From the NCBI RefSeq assembly GCF_002102395.1, contig NZ_LQPZ01000008.1:62001-126000 (forward strand): a DNA stretch of 64,000 nt, in the 5' to 3' direction. This document shows positions 42,821-54,342 of the stretch, piece after piece; the stretch's first letter is position 1; each line of letters starts with the position of its first letter. The notes under the pieces were generated by a model. It saw only the letters and a program-made list of their open reading frames with translations. It had not been told where the DNA came from and searched no databases. The translations under genes and the position numbers were made by a program. Source of the stretch: Mycolicibacillus trivialis (GTDB lineage Bacteria > Actinomycetota > Actinomycetes > Mycobacteriales > Mycobacteriaceae).

Positions 42821-43636
42821 GTGGCCGGGTTCGGGGCGCGGCTGGCCGCGGCGACACGGGCCCGCGGCCCGCTGTGCCTGGGCATCGACCCGCACCCGGA
42901 ACTGCTGGCCGCCTGGGGCCTGCCCGCCGACCCCGACGGGCTGGCCCGGTTCAGTGAGATCTGCGTGGCCGCCTACGCCGGGTTCGCGGTGGTCAAACCG
43001 CAGGTGGCGTTCTTCGAGGCGTACGGCGCCGCCGGCTACGCGGTGCTCGAGGACACCATCGCCGGGCTGCGGGCCGCCGGGGTGCTGGTGCTCGCCGACG
43101 CCAAACGCGGCGACATCGGCTCCACCATGGCCGCCTACGCCGCCGCCTGGGCCGGGGATTCGCCGCTGGCCGCCGACGCCGTGACCGCCAGCCCGTACCT
43201 GGGGTTCGGGTCGCTGCAGCCGTTGCTGGACGTCGCCGCGGCCCACGACCGCGGGGTCTTCGTGCTGGCCGCCACCTCCAACCCGCAGGGGGCACAGATA
43301 CAGCGGGCCGTCGCGGACGGGGCGACGGTGGCGCAGCGCATCGTGGATGCCGCGGCCGCCGCCAACCAGGCCGCAGGCGCCGGCGACGTCGGGGTGGTCG
43401 TCGGGGCCACCGTCGCCGAACCGCCCGATGTCAGCGCCCTGGGCGGCCCGGTGCTGGTGCCCGGGGTGGGGGCCCAGGGCGGCCGCATCGACGCCCTGCG
43501 CGGGCTGGGCGGTGCGCCGCCGGGCCGGCTGCTGCCCGCGGTGTCACGGGAGGTGCTCGGCGCCGGCCCGGACGTCGCGGCGGTGCGCGCGGCGGGGGAG
43601 CGGCTGCGTGACGCGGCCGCCCGGCACCTCGACTGA
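42821..43636 (+). CDS. pyrF: Orotidine 5'-phosphate decarboxylase (type 2)
   Basis: 271 residues. It begins [25 protein letters not shown] with the ligand aspartate, and the catalytic loop is [13 protein letters not shown] near 90. This is the longer mycobacterial type 2 form. It makes UMP. GTG 42821 begins two bases after the carB stop; the longer frame to 42701 lies inside carB. Corresponds to Rv1385. It closes the pyr operon, and two hairpins lie 74-156 nt past its stop. pyrD and pyrE are not in this window. Confidence 0.97.
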   Translation: MAGFGARLAAATRARGPLCLGIDPHPELLAAWGLPADPDGLARFSEICVAAYAGFAVVKPQVAFFEAYGAAGYAVLEDTIAGLRAAGVLVLADAKRGDIGSTMAAYAAAWAGDSPLAADAVTASPYLGFGSLQPLLDVAAAHDRGVFVLAATSNPQGAQIQRAVADGATVAQRIVDAAAAANQAAGAGDVGVVVGATVAEPPDVSALGGPVLVPGVGAQGGRIDALRGLGGAPPGRLLPAVSREVLGAGPDVAAVRAAGERLRDAAARHLD

Positions 43637-43709
43637 CCGTCGGGCCGACCTCAACCGCCCCGTCCGTATCAGCTGCCACGGCGGTGACGACGCCGGTGAC
43701 CTGCGGCGA

Positions 43710-43751
43710 TCGGGTTCGGCGGCGGCCGGGTCCGCGACCCGCCGAACCCGA
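43710..43751 (+). terminator. 13-bp hairpin after pyrF
   Basis: TCGGGTTCGGCGG (43710-43722) pairs perfectly with CCGCCGAACCCGA (43739-43751) around a 16-base loop. It is the most stable hairpin in the intergenic stretch and lies 74 nt past the pyrF stop. It has no U-tract of its own. Confidence 0.65.
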
Positions 43752-43760
43752 CACGCGCGA

Positions 43761-43792
43761 CACGCCAAGCGGCGTGGAAGCGAGATTTTTTT
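43761..43792 (+). terminator. Second hairpin with T-run after pyrF
   Basis: CACGCC-AAGC-GGCGTG (43761-43776) is a 6-bp stem with a tetraloop. Nine bases later come seven T residues (43786-43792). It is close to an intrinsic terminator, and with the preceding hairpin makes a tandem pair. Confidence 0.55.
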
Positions 43793-44127
43793 CACCTTTT
43801 CCGCGTCCCGTGCCGGCGCCGGCCAGGCGGGGCAAACCCGGCCTTTTCCGGACCGGACGTCAAACAGACTGGCGCGCAACGACGTTGCTGCCCGGCGGCG
43901 GCGGTCGCCGGACGCGACGGCCGCCAGTGCGGGACCGGCGGGCACCCGGTCGCAGGCTCGGGCGGCACCGCCGCGGACGGACCGGCGCACCGGGCGGCGT
44001 GGGGGTGGGGTTAGATTTCGTCGGTAGGCGTGGGTACGGTCGTCGTCGCTGGCGGATGTACCCCTGAACCAGCACAAATCGATCGGTAGCCGAGAGCGGC
44101 TACGCGTGATCATGAGACGGAGGAATC
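43793..44127 (+). other. Gene-free leader region of mihF
   Basis: No coding frame with family-like sequence is seen; the forward frame 43684-44067 is Pro/Arg-rich noise. TAGATT (44012-44017) and TACGGT (44035-44040) are possible -10 elements. GTAGCC-GAGAGC-GGCTAC (44086-44103) is a 6-bp hairpin 24 nt before the mihF start. M. tuberculosis carries PE15/PPE20 (Rv1386-Rv1387) at this point; they are absent here. Confidence 0.5.
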
Positions 44128-44398
44128 GTGGCCCTTCCCCAGTTGACCGACGAGCAGCGTGCGGCAGCGTTGCAGAAGGCTGCCGAGGCGCGCCGGGCGC
44201 GAGCGGAGCTGAAGGACCGGCTCAAGCGCGGCGGCACCAACCTCAAGCAGGTGCTCAAGGACGCCGAGACCAACGAGGTCCTGGGCAAGATGAAGGTCTC
44301 CGCGCTGCTCGAGGCACTGCCGAAGGTGGGCAAGGTCAAGGCGCAGGAGATCATGACCGAGCTGGAGATCGCTCCCACCCGCCGCCTGCGCGGCCTGG

Positions 44399-45470
<1,072 letters not shown>

Positions 45471-45484
45471 CCGGGATTCGGGCG

Positions 45485-46735
45485 ATGGACGGCAAGCGGA
45501 TCGTCGTCGGCGTCTCCGGGGGAATCGCCGCCTACAAGGCCTGCACGGTCGTCCGTCAACTCGTCGAGGCGGGCCACCACGTCCGTGTCGCACCGACGGC
45601 GGCGGCGTTGCGGTTCGTCGGCGCGGCCACCTTCGAGGCGCTCTCCGGCCAGCCGGTGCACACCGGCGTGTTCGACGACGTCCCCCAGGTCCCCCATGTG
45701 GCGATCGGGCAGGGCGCCGACCTGGTGGTGGTGGCGCCGGCCACCGCCGACCTGCTGGCCCGGGCCGTCGGAGGCCGGGCCGACGACCTGCTGACCGCCA
45801 CCCTGCTCACCGCGCGATGTCCGGTGCTGTTCGCCCCGGCCATGCACACCGAGATGTGGCTGCACCCGGCCACCCAGGACAACGTCGCGACCCTGCGCCG
45901 GCGCGGCGCGGTGGTCCTGGAACCCGCCTCCGGCCGGCTCACCGGCGCCGACAGCGGCGCCGGGCGGCTGCCCGAGGCCGAGGAGATCACCACCTTCGCC
46001 CAGCTGCTGCTCGACCGCCACGACGCGCTGCCCTACGACCTGGCCGGGGTGCGGATGCTGGTGACCGCGGGCGGCACCCGGGAGGCCATCGACCCGGTCC
46101 GGTTCATCGGCAACCGCAGCTCGGGCAAGCAGGGCTACGCGGTGGCCCGGGTGGCCGCGCAGCGCGGTGCGCAGGTCACCCTGATCGCCGGGCACACCGC
46201 CGGGTTGATCGACCCGGCCGGCGTCCAGGTGGTGCGGGTCAGCTCCGCCCAGCAACTGCAGGACGCGGTCTCCAAACACGCCCCCGACACCGACGTGCTG
46301 GTGATGGCCGCCGCCGTCGCCGACTTCCGCCCGGCGCAGGTGTCGGCCGCCAAGATCAAGAAGAACACCGAGATCGAATCCCAGGCGCCCACCATCACCC
46401 TGGTGCGCAACGACGACGTGCTGGCCGGGGCGGTGCGCGCCCGCGCCGACGGTCAACTGCCCGACATGCGCGCCATCGTCGGGTTCGCCGCCGAGACCGG
46501 CGACGACCAGGGCGACGTCCTCTTCCACGCCCGGGCCAAACTGCGGCGCAAGGGCTGTGACCTGTTGGTGGTCAACGCGGTCGGGGAGGGGCGGGCCTTC
46601 GAGGTCGACCACAACGACGGCTGGCTGTTGTCCGCCGACGGCGCCGAGGCGGCGCTGGAACCCGCGTCCAAAACGGTGATGGCGAGCCGTATCGTGGACG
46701 CCGTCGCCGCGTTCCTGCGCGGACCGGCCGACTAG
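45485..46735 (+). CDS. coaBC: Bifunctional phosphopantothenoylcysteine decarboxylase/phosphopantothenate-cysteine ligase
   Basis: 416 residues. The N-terminal CoaC flavoprotein domain (1-185) starts IVVGVSGGIAAYKAC and has the FMN/substrate segment APAMHTEMW. The C-terminal CoaB domain (about 190-410) starts VTAGGTREAIDPVRFIGN, with SSGKQGYAVA for nucleotide binding and KIKK for phosphate. It performs the second and third steps of coenzyme A synthesis from pantothenate. It follows rpoZ by 14 nt. Corresponds to Rv1391 (dfp). Confidence 0.97.
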   Translation: MDGKRIVVGVSGGIAAYKACTVVRQLVEAGHHVRVAPTAAALRFVGAATFEALSGQPVHTGVFDDVPQVPHVAIGQGADLVVVAPATADLLARAVGGRADDLLTATLLTARCPVLFAPAMHTEMWLHPATQDNVATLRRRGAVVLEPASGRLTGADSGAGRLPEAEEITTFAQLLLDRHDALPYDLAGVRMLVTAGGTREAIDPVRFIGNRSSGKQGYAVARVAAQRGAQVTLIAGHTAGLIDPAGVQVVRVSSAQQLQDAVSKHAPDTDVLVMAAAVADFRPAQVSAAKIKKNTEIESQAPTITLVRNDDVLAGAVRARADGQLPDMRAIVGFAAETGDDQGDVLFHARAKLRRKGCDLLVVNAVGEGRAFEVDHNDGWLLSADGAEAALEPASKTVMASRIVDAVAAFLRGPAD

Positions 46736-46776
46736 AACACCCCGGCACCGACCGGACCGGCCGGCCGCCGCGGCGA

Positions 46777-46782
46777 TACCAT
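46777..46782 (+). promoter_or_regulatory. Candidate -10 for metK
   Basis: TACCAT fits TANNNT and lies 48 nt before GTG 46825; TAAGTT at 46792-46797 is an alternative. The leader would be short (about 20-37 bases) and has GGAAGGA as SD. It is too short for a SAM riboswitch. Confidence 0.35.
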
Positions 46783-46824
46783 TTGGCGAGCTAAGTTTTT
46801 TCGAGGTCCGGGAAGGATGCCATT

Positions 46825-48036
46825 GTGAGTGAGATGGGGCGGCTGTTCACCAGCGAATCGGTGACCGAGGGGCATCCGGACAAGGTCTGTGACGCGATCA
46901 GCGACTCGGTGCTCGACGCGCTGATCAGCCAGGACCCCGCCTCCCGCGTCGCGGTCGAGACCCTGGTCACCACCGGTCAGGTGCACGTCGCCGGGGAGGT
47001 CACCACCACCGCCAAAGAGGCCTTCGCCGACATCACCGACATCGTCCGCCAACGCATCCTCGACATCGGCTACGACTCCTCCGAGACCGGCTTCGACGGG
47101 ACCACCTGCGGGGTCAACATCGCGATCGGCCGGCAGTCCCCGGACATCGCCCAGGGCGTCAACACCGCACACGAGGCCCGGGTGGAGGCCGCCACCGACC
47201 CGCTCGACGCCCAGGGCGCCGGTGACCAGGGTCTGATGTTCGGCTACGCGATCACCGACACCCCCGAGATGATGCCGCTGCCGATCGCGCTGGCCCACCG
47301 ACTATCCCGCCGGCTCACCGAGGTCCGCAAGACCGGCGTGCTGGACTACCTGCGCCCCGACGGCAAGACGCAGGTCACCGTCCAGTACGACGGCAGCACC
47401 CCGGTGCGGCTGGACACCGTGGTGCTCTCCACCCAGCACGCCGAGGGGGTGGACCTCGACGCCACCCTCGCGCCGGACATCCGTGAGCAGGTGGTCAACA
47501 CTGTGCTCGGGGAGTTGCAGCACTCCACCATGGACACCTCCGATTACCGGCTGCTGATCAACCCGACCGGGAAGTTCGTCCTCGGCGGCCCGATGGGCGA
47601 CGCCGGGCTGACCGGCCGCAAGATCATCGTCGACACCTACGGCGGATGGGCCCGCCACGGTGGCGGGGCGTTCTCCGGCAAGGACCCGTCCAAGGTGGAC
47701 CGCTCGGCGGCCTACGCGATGCGCTGGGTGGCCAAGAACGTCGTCGCCGCCGGCCTGGCCGAACGGATCGAGGTGCAGGTGGCCTACGCCATCGGCAAGG
47801 CCGCCCCGGTCGGGCTGTTCGTGGAGACGTTCGGCACCGAGACCGTAGACCCGGTGAAGATCGAGAAGGCCATCGGCGACGTCTTCGACCTGCGGCCCGG
47901 CGCCATCATCCGGGAACTGGACCTGCTGCGGCCGATCTACGCCCAGACCGCCGCCTACGGGCACTTCGGGCGCACCGACATCGACCTGCCCTGGGAGCAG
48001 CTGAACAAGGTCGACGAGCTCAAACGCGCCATCTGA
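46825..48036 (+). CDS. metK: S-adenosylmethionine synthetase
   Basis: 403 residues. It starts [20 protein letters not shown] (methionine and magnesium contacts), then [12 protein letters not shown] near 130, [18 protein letters not shown] (P-loop-like) near 285, and the final [11 protein letters not shown]. It makes SAM from methionine and ATP. GTG 46825 has GGAAGGA eight bases upstream. It follows coaBC by 89 nt with its own likely promoter. Corresponds to Rv1392. Confidence 0.98.
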   Translation: MSEMGRLFTSESVTEGHPDKVCDAISDSVLDALISQDPASRVAVETLVTTGQVHVAGEVTTTAKEAFADITDIVRQRILDIGYDSSETGFDGTTCGVNIAIGRQSPDIAQGVNTAHEARVEAATDPLDAQGAGDQGLMFGYAITDTPEMMPLPIALAHRLSRRLTEVRKTGVLDYLRPDGKTQVTVQYDGSTPVRLDTVVLSTQHAEGVDLDATLAPDIREQVVNTVLGELQHSTMDTSDYRLLINPTGKFVLGGPMGDAGLTGRKIIVDTYGGWARHGGGAFSGKDPSKVDRSAAYAMRWVAKNVVAAGLAERIEVQVAYAIGKAAPVGLFVETFGTETVDPVKIEKAIGDVFDLRPGAIIRELDLLRPIYAQTAAYGHFGRTDIDLPWEQLNKVDELKRAI

Positions 48037-48077
48037 GTCCGCGCGCATCGCTGCGCCGAGCCCGCCGGCGGCGCCGG

Positions 48078-48083
48078 TAGATT
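48078..48083 (+). promoter_or_regulatory. Candidate -10 for a leaderless small membrane protein gene
   Basis: TAGATT lies seven bases before GTG 48091. No SD is present. This spacing decides the start over TTG 48082, which overlaps the element. Confidence 0.5.
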
Positions 48084-48090
48084 GCCCGGT

Positions 48091-48342
48091 GTGGTGCTCA
48101 CCGTCGTCAAGGTCGCGGTCACGGTCTACCTGCTGCTCGCGCTCGGCTACCTCACGGTGGTGGCGGTGCGCCGGGTGCGCGCCCGCGGCCTGCCGGAACT
48201 GCCGCCCTATCCCGGCGCGGAGGCCTACCTGAAGGCGATGTTCGGGCCGCGGCCGCCGACCCCGCTGCCGGAGTGGGCGCACCGCAGTGCCGCCGACCCG
48301 CCCGACGAGGACGAGGGCCGGGACAGCCCGCCGCCGCGGTGA
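48091..48342 (+). CDS. Small single-pass membrane protein of unknown function
   Basis: 83 residues. One N-terminal membrane helix (about 4-25), a basic segment (VRRVRARG), then a Pro-rich hydrophilic tail with YPGAEAYLKAMFGP in the middle and an acidic end. I do not recognise the family. GTG 48091 is chosen because a TAGATT -10 places the transcript start on it. It stands alone between metK and the convergent esterase, with four bases between stops. Coding is supported by the clean hydrophobic-basic-hydrophilic order and the promoter placement. Confidence 0.6.
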   Translation: MVLTVVKVAVTVYLLLALGYLTVVAVRRVRARGLPELPPYPGAEAYLKAMFGPRPPTPLPEWAHRSAADPPDEDEGRDSPPPR

Positions 48343-48346
48343 CGGG

Positions 48347-49288
48347 TCAGTGCAGCGCCGCCCGCAGTGCCGCCAGCCCGCGCTCGGTGGCCTCGGTGGC
48401 CGCAGGGACCACCCCGGCGTAGCCCAGATAGCCGTGCACCAGGGTGGCGGCGTTGTCGGTCTGCACCGGCACCCCGGCAGCCGCCAACAGCTCCGCGTAG
48501 TGCAGCCCGTCGTCGCGCAGCGGGTCGTGCCCGGCCACCGCGATGTAGGCCGGCGGCAGACCGGCCAGGTTCGGTGCGCGCGCCGGGGCCATCGTGGCCG
48601 GCGGGTTGCGCAGGTCGACGTCGGGCCCGGCATACCAGCGGGTGAATGCCGCCAGCGCCGCCCGGTCCATCACCGGGGCGTCGGCGTTCTCGGTGAACGA
48701 CGGCAACGACGTGTCATAGGTGGTACCGGGGTACCACAACAGTTGGAAGGCGATCGGCGGGCCACCGGCGTCACGGGCCCGCTGCGCCACCACCGCCGCC
48801 AGCGTCCCGCCCGCCGAGTCCCCGGCCACCGCCAGCCGGCCCGGGTCGGCGCCCAGCTCGCCGGCGTGCGCGGCCGCCCATTCGGTGGCCGCCCAGACGT
48901 CCTCCACCGCCGCCGGGTGCGGATGCTCGGGCGCCAGCCGGTAGTCCACCGACACCACCACCGCGCCGGCACCCACCGCGTGCTCGCGGGCGGTCCCGTC
49001 GTGGGTGTCCAGATCCCCGATCGCGAACCCGCCGCCGTGGAAGAACATCACCACCGGCGGCGTCCCGCCGGGCTGCTCGGGCGGCCGGTAGATGCGCACC
49101 GGCAGCGGCCCGGCCGGACCGTCGATGACCCGATCCTGCACCCGCAGGTCGGGATGCACCGGGCGGCGGCGCAGGTCACGGAACCGCTGCCGCGCGGCGG
49201 CCACCCCACCGTCGGCGGTCAACCGGAACGGCACCGCGTCCAGTACCTTCTGCAAGATGGCGTCGACATCGGCTCGCGGTGCGGACAT
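48347..49288 (-). CDS. lipH: HSL-family carboxylesterase (LipH-like)
   Basis: 313 residues of the alpha/beta hydrolase hormone-sensitive lipase family. The oxyanion motif HGGG is at 84-87. The nucleophile is S158 in GDSAG, the acid D255 in GHDPL, and the base H285 in VHGYL. Closest by memory are M. tuberculosis LipH/LipI (Rv1399c/Rv1400c), short-chain esterases; only one copy is here. The gene is cytosolic, without a signal peptide. Its ATG overlaps the ATG of the divergent YhhN gene within CATG (49286-49289), leaving no separate promoter or SD space. Confidence 0.88.
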   Translation of the reverse strand: MSAPRADVDAILQKVLDAVPFRLTADGGVAAARQRFRDLRRRPVHPDLRVQDRVIDGPAGPLPVRIYRPPEQPGGTPPVVMFFHGGGFAIGDLDTHDGTAREHAVGAGAVVVSVDYRLAPEHPHPAAVEDVWAATEWAAAHAGELGADPGRLAVAGDSAGGTLAAVVAQRARDAGGPPIAFQLLWYPGTTYDTSLPSFTENADAPVMDRAALAAFTRWYAGPDVDLRNPPATMAPARAPNLAGLPPAYIAVAGHDPLRDDGLHYAELLAAAGVPVQTDNAATLVHGYLGYAGVVPAATEATERGLAALRAALH

Positions 49289-50012
49289 GGCAACACCATA
49301 CGGAGGCCTGCGGATCCGGCTGTGGGGGAGTGCCGCGCTCGCCGCGGCCGGCTACGGGGCGTTCCTCGTCGCAACCGCGCTGCGGCTACCCGCGGGCGCC
49401 GAGTTGACCGGGCAGTTCCCCGGACAGCCCTGGGTCAAGGCAGCGATGGCGCTGCTGCTCGCCGCCGCCGCGGCCACCCACCCCCGGGCCCGGGAGCGGC
49501 GCTGGCTGCTCGCCGCGCTGCTGTTCTGCGCCGCCGGCGACGGGCTGCTCGCCATCCCGTGGTGGCCACCGTCGTTCGTCGGCGGTCTCGGCGCGTTCCT
49601 GCTCGGTCACCTGTGCTACCTGGTGGTGCTGGTGCCGCTGGCCGCCCCGAGCCGGCCCCGGCTCGCCGCGGCGGCGCTGCTGGCGGCCGCCTCGACGGCG
49701 CTGCTCATCGCGTTCTGGCCGCACCTGGGCGCCGACGGGCTGACCGTCCCGGTGACCGTCTATGTGGCGGTGCTGGCGGCGATGGCGATCGCTGCGGTGC
49801 TGGCCGGGTTGCCCACGCTCTGGACCGCCGCGGGCGCGGTGCTGTTCACCGTGTCCGACTCGATGATCGGCATCGACCGGTTCCTGCTGGGTTCGGAGGC
49901 GCTCGCGCTGCCGGTCTGGTGGTGCTACGCGGCGGCGCAGTTGGCGATCACCGCCGGCCTGCTGTTCGGCCGCCCGGCGCTGTCGGCACCGCCTGGTAGA
50001 CCGACGGGGTGA
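49287..50012 (+). CDS. YhhN/lysoplasmalogenase-like membrane protein
   Basis: 241 residues, about eight membrane helices, matching the YhhN (TMEM86-like) family. The conserved acidic pieces [12 protein letters not shown] (near 88) and [11 protein letters not shown] (near 194) line the predicted active site. Relatives cleave vinyl-ether lysophospholipids, but mycobacterial substrates are unknown. Position before priA matches Rv1401. ATG 49287 overlaps the divergent esterase ATG. The 3' end overlaps priA by GTGA, so the two are translated together. Confidence 0.85.
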   Translation: MATPYGGLRIRLWGSAALAAAGYGAFLVATALRLPAGAELTGQFPGQPWVKAAMALLLAAAAATHPRARERRWLLAALLFCAAGDGLLAIPWWPPSFVGGLGAFLLGHLCYLVVLVPLAAPSRPRLAAAALLAAASTALLIAFWPHLGADGLTVPVTVYVAVLAAMAIAAVLAGLPTLWTAAGAVLFTVSDSMIGIDRFLLGSEALALPVWWCYAAAQLAITAGLLFGRPALSAPPGRPTG

Positions 50013-52009
50013 GCGCCAAGGTTCACCGGGCCGCCGAGCACGAGCCGATCGCCCGGGTGCTGCCGATGCTCTCGGTGCCGCATCTGGACCGGGAGTTCGA
50101 CTACCTGGTCGGCGCGGAGCAGTCCGATGACGCCCAACCCGGGGTACGGGTGCGGGTCCGCTTCCACGGCCGGCTGGTCGACGGGTTCGTGCTCGAGCGT
50201 CGCACCGACACCGACCACACCGGCCGCCTCGCCCGCCTCGAACGGGTCGTCTCACCCGAACCGGTGCTCACCGCCGAGGTCCGCCGGCTGGTCGAGGCGG
50301 TCGCCGCCCGCTACGCGGGCACCCGCCCCGACGTGCTGCGGCTGGCCGTGCCGCCGCGGCACGCCCGCGTGGAGAAGGACCCGGCTGCCGAGTTGGCGCT
50401 GCCGCTGATCGCCCCGGTCGACCCGGCCGGCTGGGCCCGCTACGAGGGTGGCTCGGGATTCCTCGGCGCGCTGGGGGAGGCCCGCGCCGCCCGCGCGGTC
50501 TGGCAGGCGCTGCCCGGCGAGGACTGGCCGGCCCGATTCGCCGAGGCCGCCGCCCAGACCGTGCGCGCCGGGCGCTCGGTGCTCGCCGTGGTGCCCGATC
50601 AGCGCGACATCGACGCGCTGTGGGCGGCCGCAGGCGCCCACTTCGACGACTCGGCGATGGTGGCGCTGTCGGCGGGACTGGGCCCCGCCGCCCGCTACCG
50701 GCGCTGGCTGGCGGTGCTGCGCGGCGGTGCCCGGCTGGTGATCGGCACCCGCAGTGCGGTGTTCGCCCCGGTGCGCGACCTGGGCCTGGTGCTGGTCTGG
50801 GACGACGGCGACGACTCCCTGGCCGAGCCGCGCGCCCCCTACCCGCACGCCCGGGAGGTGGCGATGCTGCGCGCCCACCAGGTGCGCTGCGCCGCCGTGC
50901 TCGGCGGGTACGCCCGCACCGCCGAAGCCCAGGCCCTGGTGAGCGGCGGCTGGGCGCACGACCTGGTCGCCGCCCGCGCGGTGCTGCGCGAACACACCCC
51001 CCGGGTGGTGGCCTCCGACGACGGTGGCCACGCCGATGACCGCGATCCGGCGGCCCGCACCGCCCGGCTGCCGCTGCGGGCGCTGCACGCCGCCCGCGCG
51101 GCCCTGCAGGCCGGCGCGCCCGTGCTGGTCCAGGTGCCCCGGCGCGGCTACCTGCCCGCCCTGGCCTGCGCCCGCTGCCGCACCGTCGCCCGCTGCAGGC
51201 ACTGCACCGGCCCGCTGGCCCTGCCCGACCGCGGCGCCGGCGCCGTCTGCCGCTGGTGCGGCCGCGCGGACACCGCGCTGCGCTGCGCCCGCTGCGGCTC
51301 CGACGCGGTGCGCGCCGTCGTCATCGGGGCCCGGCGCACCGCCGAGGAATTGGGCCGCGCCTTCCCGGAGACCACCGTGATCACCTCCGCCGGCGACACC
51401 GTCGTCACGACCGTCCCTGCCGGGCCCGCCCTGGTCATCGCCACCCCCGGCGCCGAACCGCGGGCCCCGGACGGCTACGGCGCGGCCCTGCTGCTGGACA
51501 CCTGGGCGCTGCTGGGCCGACAGGACCTGCGCGCTGCCGAGGACGCGCTGCGCCGCTGGCTGGGGGCGGCGGCGCTGGTGCGCCCGCACGCCCGCGGCGG
51601 GGCCGTGGTGGTGGTCGCCGAATCCTCGATCCCCACCGTGCAGGCCCTGATCCGGTGGGACCCGGTCGGGCACGCCGAGGCCGAGCTGGCCGCCCGCGCC
51701 GAGGTGGGCCTGCCGCCGAGCGCCCACATGGCCGCCGTGGACGGCAGCGCCGAGGCGGTCGCGGCGTTGCTCGCCGGCACCGACCTGCCCACCGAGGCCG
51801 AGCTGCTGGGACCGGTGGACCTGCCGCCGGGGGCGCGGCGCCCGGCCGGCACCCCCGCCGATGCGACCGTCATCCGGATGCTGGTCCGGGTGCCCCGCGA
51901 GCAGGGCCTGACCGTCGCCGCGGCGCTGCGCCGCGGGGTTGCGGTGGCCTCTGCCCACCAGGGCGGCGAACCCACCCGGGTGCAGATCGATCCGCTGCAC
52001 ATCGGGTAG
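50009..52009 (+). CDS. priA: PriA-like primosomal protein lacking helicase motifs
   Basis: 666 residues. The N-terminal DNA-binding domain is normal ([20 protein letters not shown]). The helicase core is degenerate: where PriA has Walker A (GxxGSGKT) this reads [10 protein letters not shown] (about 168-177), and the DEEH box is replaced by DDGDD (265-269). The zinc-binding cysteine cluster (CARCR, CRHC, CRWCG, CARCG; about 388-430) is intact. Actinobacterial PriA proteins are generally like this and are thought to load the primosome without unwinding DNA. Corresponds to Rv1402. Overlaps the YhhN gene by GTGA. Confidence 0.93.
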   Translation: MSAKVHRAAEHEPIARVLPMLSVPHLDREFDYLVGAEQSDDAQPGVRVRVRFHGRLVDGFVLERRTDTDHTGRLARLERVVSPEPVLTAEVRRLVEAVAARYAGTRPDVLRLAVPPRHARVEKDPAAELALPLIAPVDPAGWARYEGGSGFLGALGEARAARAVWQALPGEDWPARFAEAAAQTVRAGRSVLAVVPDQRDIDALWAAAGAHFDDSAMVALSAGLGPAARYRRWLAVLRGGARLVIGTRSAVFAPVRDLGLVLVWDDGDDSLAEPRAPYPHAREVAMLRAHQVRCAAVLGGYARTAEAQALVSGGWAHDLVAARAVLREHTPRVVASDDGGHADDRDPAARTARLPLRALHAARAALQAGAPVLVQVPRRGYLPALACARCRTVARCRHCTGPLALPDRGAGAVCRWCGRADTALRCARCGSDAVRAVVIGARRTAEELGRAFPETTVITSAGDTVVTTVPAGPALVIATPGAEPRAPDGYGAALLLDTWALLGRQDLRAAEDALRRWLGAAALVRPHARGGAVVVVAESSIPTVQALIRWDPVGHAEAELAARAEVGLPPSAHMAAVDGSAEAVAALLAGTDLPTEAELLGPVDLPPGARRPAGTPADATVIRMLVRVPREQGLTVAAALRRGVAVASAHQGGEPTRVQIDPLHIG

Positions 52010-52025
52010 CCGGTCCGCCGCCCCC

Positions 52026-52031
52026 TAGACT
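52026..52031 (+). promoter_or_regulatory. Candidate -10 for a leaderless fmt transcript
   Basis: TAGACT lies six bases before GTG 52038, so transcription should begin at the start codon. No SD is present in the 28-nt gap after priA. Confidence 0.6.
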
Positions 52032-52037
52032 GACGCG

Positions 52038-52970
52038 GTGCGTCTCGTCTTCGCCGGCACCCCCGAACCCGCGCTGCCCGCGCTGCGCCGGCTGCTGGAC
52101 TCCCCGCGCCACGAGGTGATCGCGGTGCTCACCCGGCCCGACGCGGCCGCCGGCCGGCGCGGCCGTCCCGCCCCCTCACCGGTGGCCCGGCTGGCCGCCG
52201 AGCACGGCATCCCGGTGCTGCGCCCCGAGCGGCCCAACAGCGCCGAGTTCGTCGCCGAACTGGCCGCGCTGCAACCGGACTGCTGCCCGGTGGTCGCCTA
52301 CGGCGCACTGCTGGGCGAGCCGCTGCTGGCGGTCCCCGCCCGCGGCTGGATCAACCTGCACTTCTCCCTGCTGCCGGCCTGGCGCGGCGCCGCCCCGGTA
52401 CAGGCCGCGCTGGCCGCCGGGGACCCGATCACCGGGGCCACCACCTTCCGCATCGAACCGGCGCTGGACTCCGGGCCGGTCTACGGGGTGGTCACCGAGA
52501 CGATCCGGCCCGCCGACACCGCCGCCGACCTGCTGGCGCGGCTCGCCGACTCCGGAGCGCAGCTGCTGGAAGCCACCCTCGACGGGGTCGCCGACGGCAC
52601 CCTGACCGCGGTGCCGCAACCGGCCGACGGGGTGAGCTACGCCCCGAAGATCACCGTCGACTCCGCCCGGGTGCGCTGGAGCGACCCCGCCGCGTCGGTC
52701 GAACGCCACATCCGCGCGGTCACTCCCAGCCCGGGCGCCTGGACCATGCTCGGCGAACAGCGGATCAAACTGGGCCCGGTCCGGCCCGACACCGACCCGC
52801 CTGCGCCGCTGGAGCCCGGCCAGCTGCACGTGGGCCGGCGCGACGTGTGGATCGGCACCGGCACCGACCCGGTGCTACTCGACGAGATCCAGCCGCCCGG
52901 AAAGAAATTCATGAACGCCGCCGACTGGGCGCGCGGCGCCCGCCCGGACCCGCGGGTGCGCGCCTCATGA
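52038..52970 (+). CDS. fmt: Methionyl-tRNA formyltransferase
   Basis: 310 residues. The N-terminal formyltransferase domain opens [18 protein letters not shown], and [20 protein letters not shown] carries the catalytic Asn/His and the SLLP loop. The C-terminal domain (about 205-310) binds tRNA. It formylates initiator Met-tRNA. It has a leaderless-type promoter and heads fmt-rsmB-rpe-ribD, with ATGA overlaps or 5-nt spacing. Corresponds to Rv1406. Confidence 0.97.
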   Translation: MRLVFAGTPEPALPALRRLLDSPRHEVIAVLTRPDAAAGRRGRPAPSPVARLAAEHGIPVLRPERPNSAEFVAELAALQPDCCPVVAYGALLGEPLLAVPARGWINLHFSLLPAWRGAAPVQAALAAGDPITGATTFRIEPALDSGPVYGVVTETIRPADTAADLLARLADSGAQLLEATLDGVADGTLTAVPQPADGVSYAPKITVDSARVRWSDPAASVERHIRAVTPSPGAWTMLGEQRIKLGPVRPDTDPPAPLEPGQLHVGRRDVWIGTGTDPVLLDEIQPPGKKFMNAADWARGARPDPRVRAS

Positions 52971-54337
52971 CCCGGCCCCGCCGACCCCGGCCCCGCCGCA
53001 CCCCGCTGGATCCCGCGCGGCGCGCCGCGTTCGACGTGCTGCGCGCGGTCAGCGAACAGGACGCCTACGCGAACCTGGCGCTGCCCGCACTGCTGCGCCA
53101 ACGCGACATCACCGGCCGTGACGCCGCGTTCGCCACCGAGCTGACCTACGGCACCTGCCGCACCCGCGGCCTGCTGGACGCGATCATCGGTGCGGCCGCC
53201 GGCCGCGCACCCGAAGCCATCGACCCGGTGCTGCTGGATCTGCTGCGCCTCGGCGCCTACCAGCTGCTGCGCACCCGGGTGGAGAACCACGCAGCGGTCT
53301 CCACCACCGTCGAACAGGCCGGCATCGAATTCGACTCGGCGAGGGCCGGATTCGTCAACGCCGTACTCCGTCGCATCGATGGCCGCGACGAGGCGTCCTG
53401 GGTGGCCGAACTGGCGCCGGATCCGGCCCGCGACCCGATCGGTCACGCCGCCTTCGTCCGGGCCCACCCGCGCTGGATCGCCCAGGCGTTCGCCGACGCG
53501 CTCGGGGCCGACGCAGGCGAACTCGACGCCGCGCTGGCCGCCGACGATGAGCGTCCGCGGGTGCACCTGGCCGCCCGCCCCGGCGTGCTCACCGCCGAAC
53601 AGCTCGCCGCCGAGGTCGACGGCGAGGTCGGCCGGTACTCGCCGCACGCGGTCTACCTGCCCGCCGGGGACCCCGGCCGGCTGGCCGCGGTGCGCGAGGA
53701 CCGCGCCCTGGTGCAGGACGAGGGCAGCCAACTGGTGGCCCGGGCGCTGGCCGGTGCGCCGGTCACCGGCGACACCGGACGCTGGCTGGACCTGTGCGCC
53801 GGCCCCGGCGGCAAGACCGCCCTGCTGGCCGCGTTGGGCGCCGCCGACGGCGCCCACGTCACCGCGGTGGAACCGGTGCCGCGCCGCGCCGCGATGGTCG
53901 AGGAGAACACCGCCGGGCTGCCGGTGCGGGTGCACACCGTCGACGGCCGCGACTCCGGTCTGGAGCCCGGCTTCGACCGGGTGCTCGTCGACGCGCCCTG
54001 CACCGGCCTGGGCGCGCTGCGGCGCCGCCCGGAGGCGCGGTGGCGACGCAGCCCCGCCGACATCCCCGCCCTCACCGGGCTGCAACGCGAACTGCTGGCC
54101 GCCGCGATCGGGCTGACCCGGCCGGGCGGGGTGGTGCTCTACGCGACCTGCTCACCACACCTGGCCGAGACCGCCGGGGTGGTCGCCGACGCGCTGCGGC
54201 GCCACCCGGTGCGCGCCCTGGACGCCCGGGCGCTGTTCGCCCCCGCAGACCGGCTCGGGCCCGGGCCGTACGTGCAGCTGTGGCCGCACCGGCACGGCAC
54301 CGACGCCATGTTCGCCGCAGCGCTGCAAGTAGTCTGA
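52967..54337 (+). CDS. rsmB: 16S rRNA (cytosine-967 C5)-methyltransferase RsmB
   Basis: 456 residues. A NusB-like N-terminal domain (about 15-145, [14 protein letters not shown] start) precedes a Rossmann SAM domain with [15 protein letters not shown] near 270. The two m5C-transferase cysteines are in [19 protein letters not shown] and YATCSPH. ATG 52967 overlaps fmt (ATGA); the longer frame upstream lies within fmt. Corresponds to Rv1407 (fmu). Confidence 0.96.
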   Translation: MTRPRRPRPRRTPLDPARRAAFDVLRAVSEQDAYANLALPALLRQRDITGRDAAFATELTYGTCRTRGLLDAIIGAAAGRAPEAIDPVLLDLLRLGAYQLLRTRVENHAAVSTTVEQAGIEFDSARAGFVNAVLRRIDGRDEASWVAELAPDPARDPIGHAAFVRAHPRWIAQAFADALGADAGELDAALAADDERPRVHLAARPGVLTAEQLAAEVDGEVGRYSPHAVYLPAGDPGRLAAVREDRALVQDEGSQLVARALAGAPVTGDTGRWLDLCAGPGGKTALLAALGAADGAHVTAVEPVPRRAAMVEENTAGLPVRVHTVDGRDSGLEPGFDRVLVDAPCTGLGALRRRPEARWRRSPADIPALTGLQRELLAAAIGLTRPGGVVLYATCSPHLAETAGVVADALRRHPVRALDARALFAPADRLGPGPYVQLWPHRHGTDAMFAAALQVV

Positions 54338-54342
54338 ACGCC

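Noticed and set aside
43684..44067. Forward frame of 127 codons between pyrF and mihF
   Set aside because: Pro/Arg-rich noise crossing both terminator hairpins; no SD or conserved segment.
46736..46824. Possible SAM riboswitch before metK
   Set aside because: Only 89 nt, with no conserved SAM-I/IV core visible.
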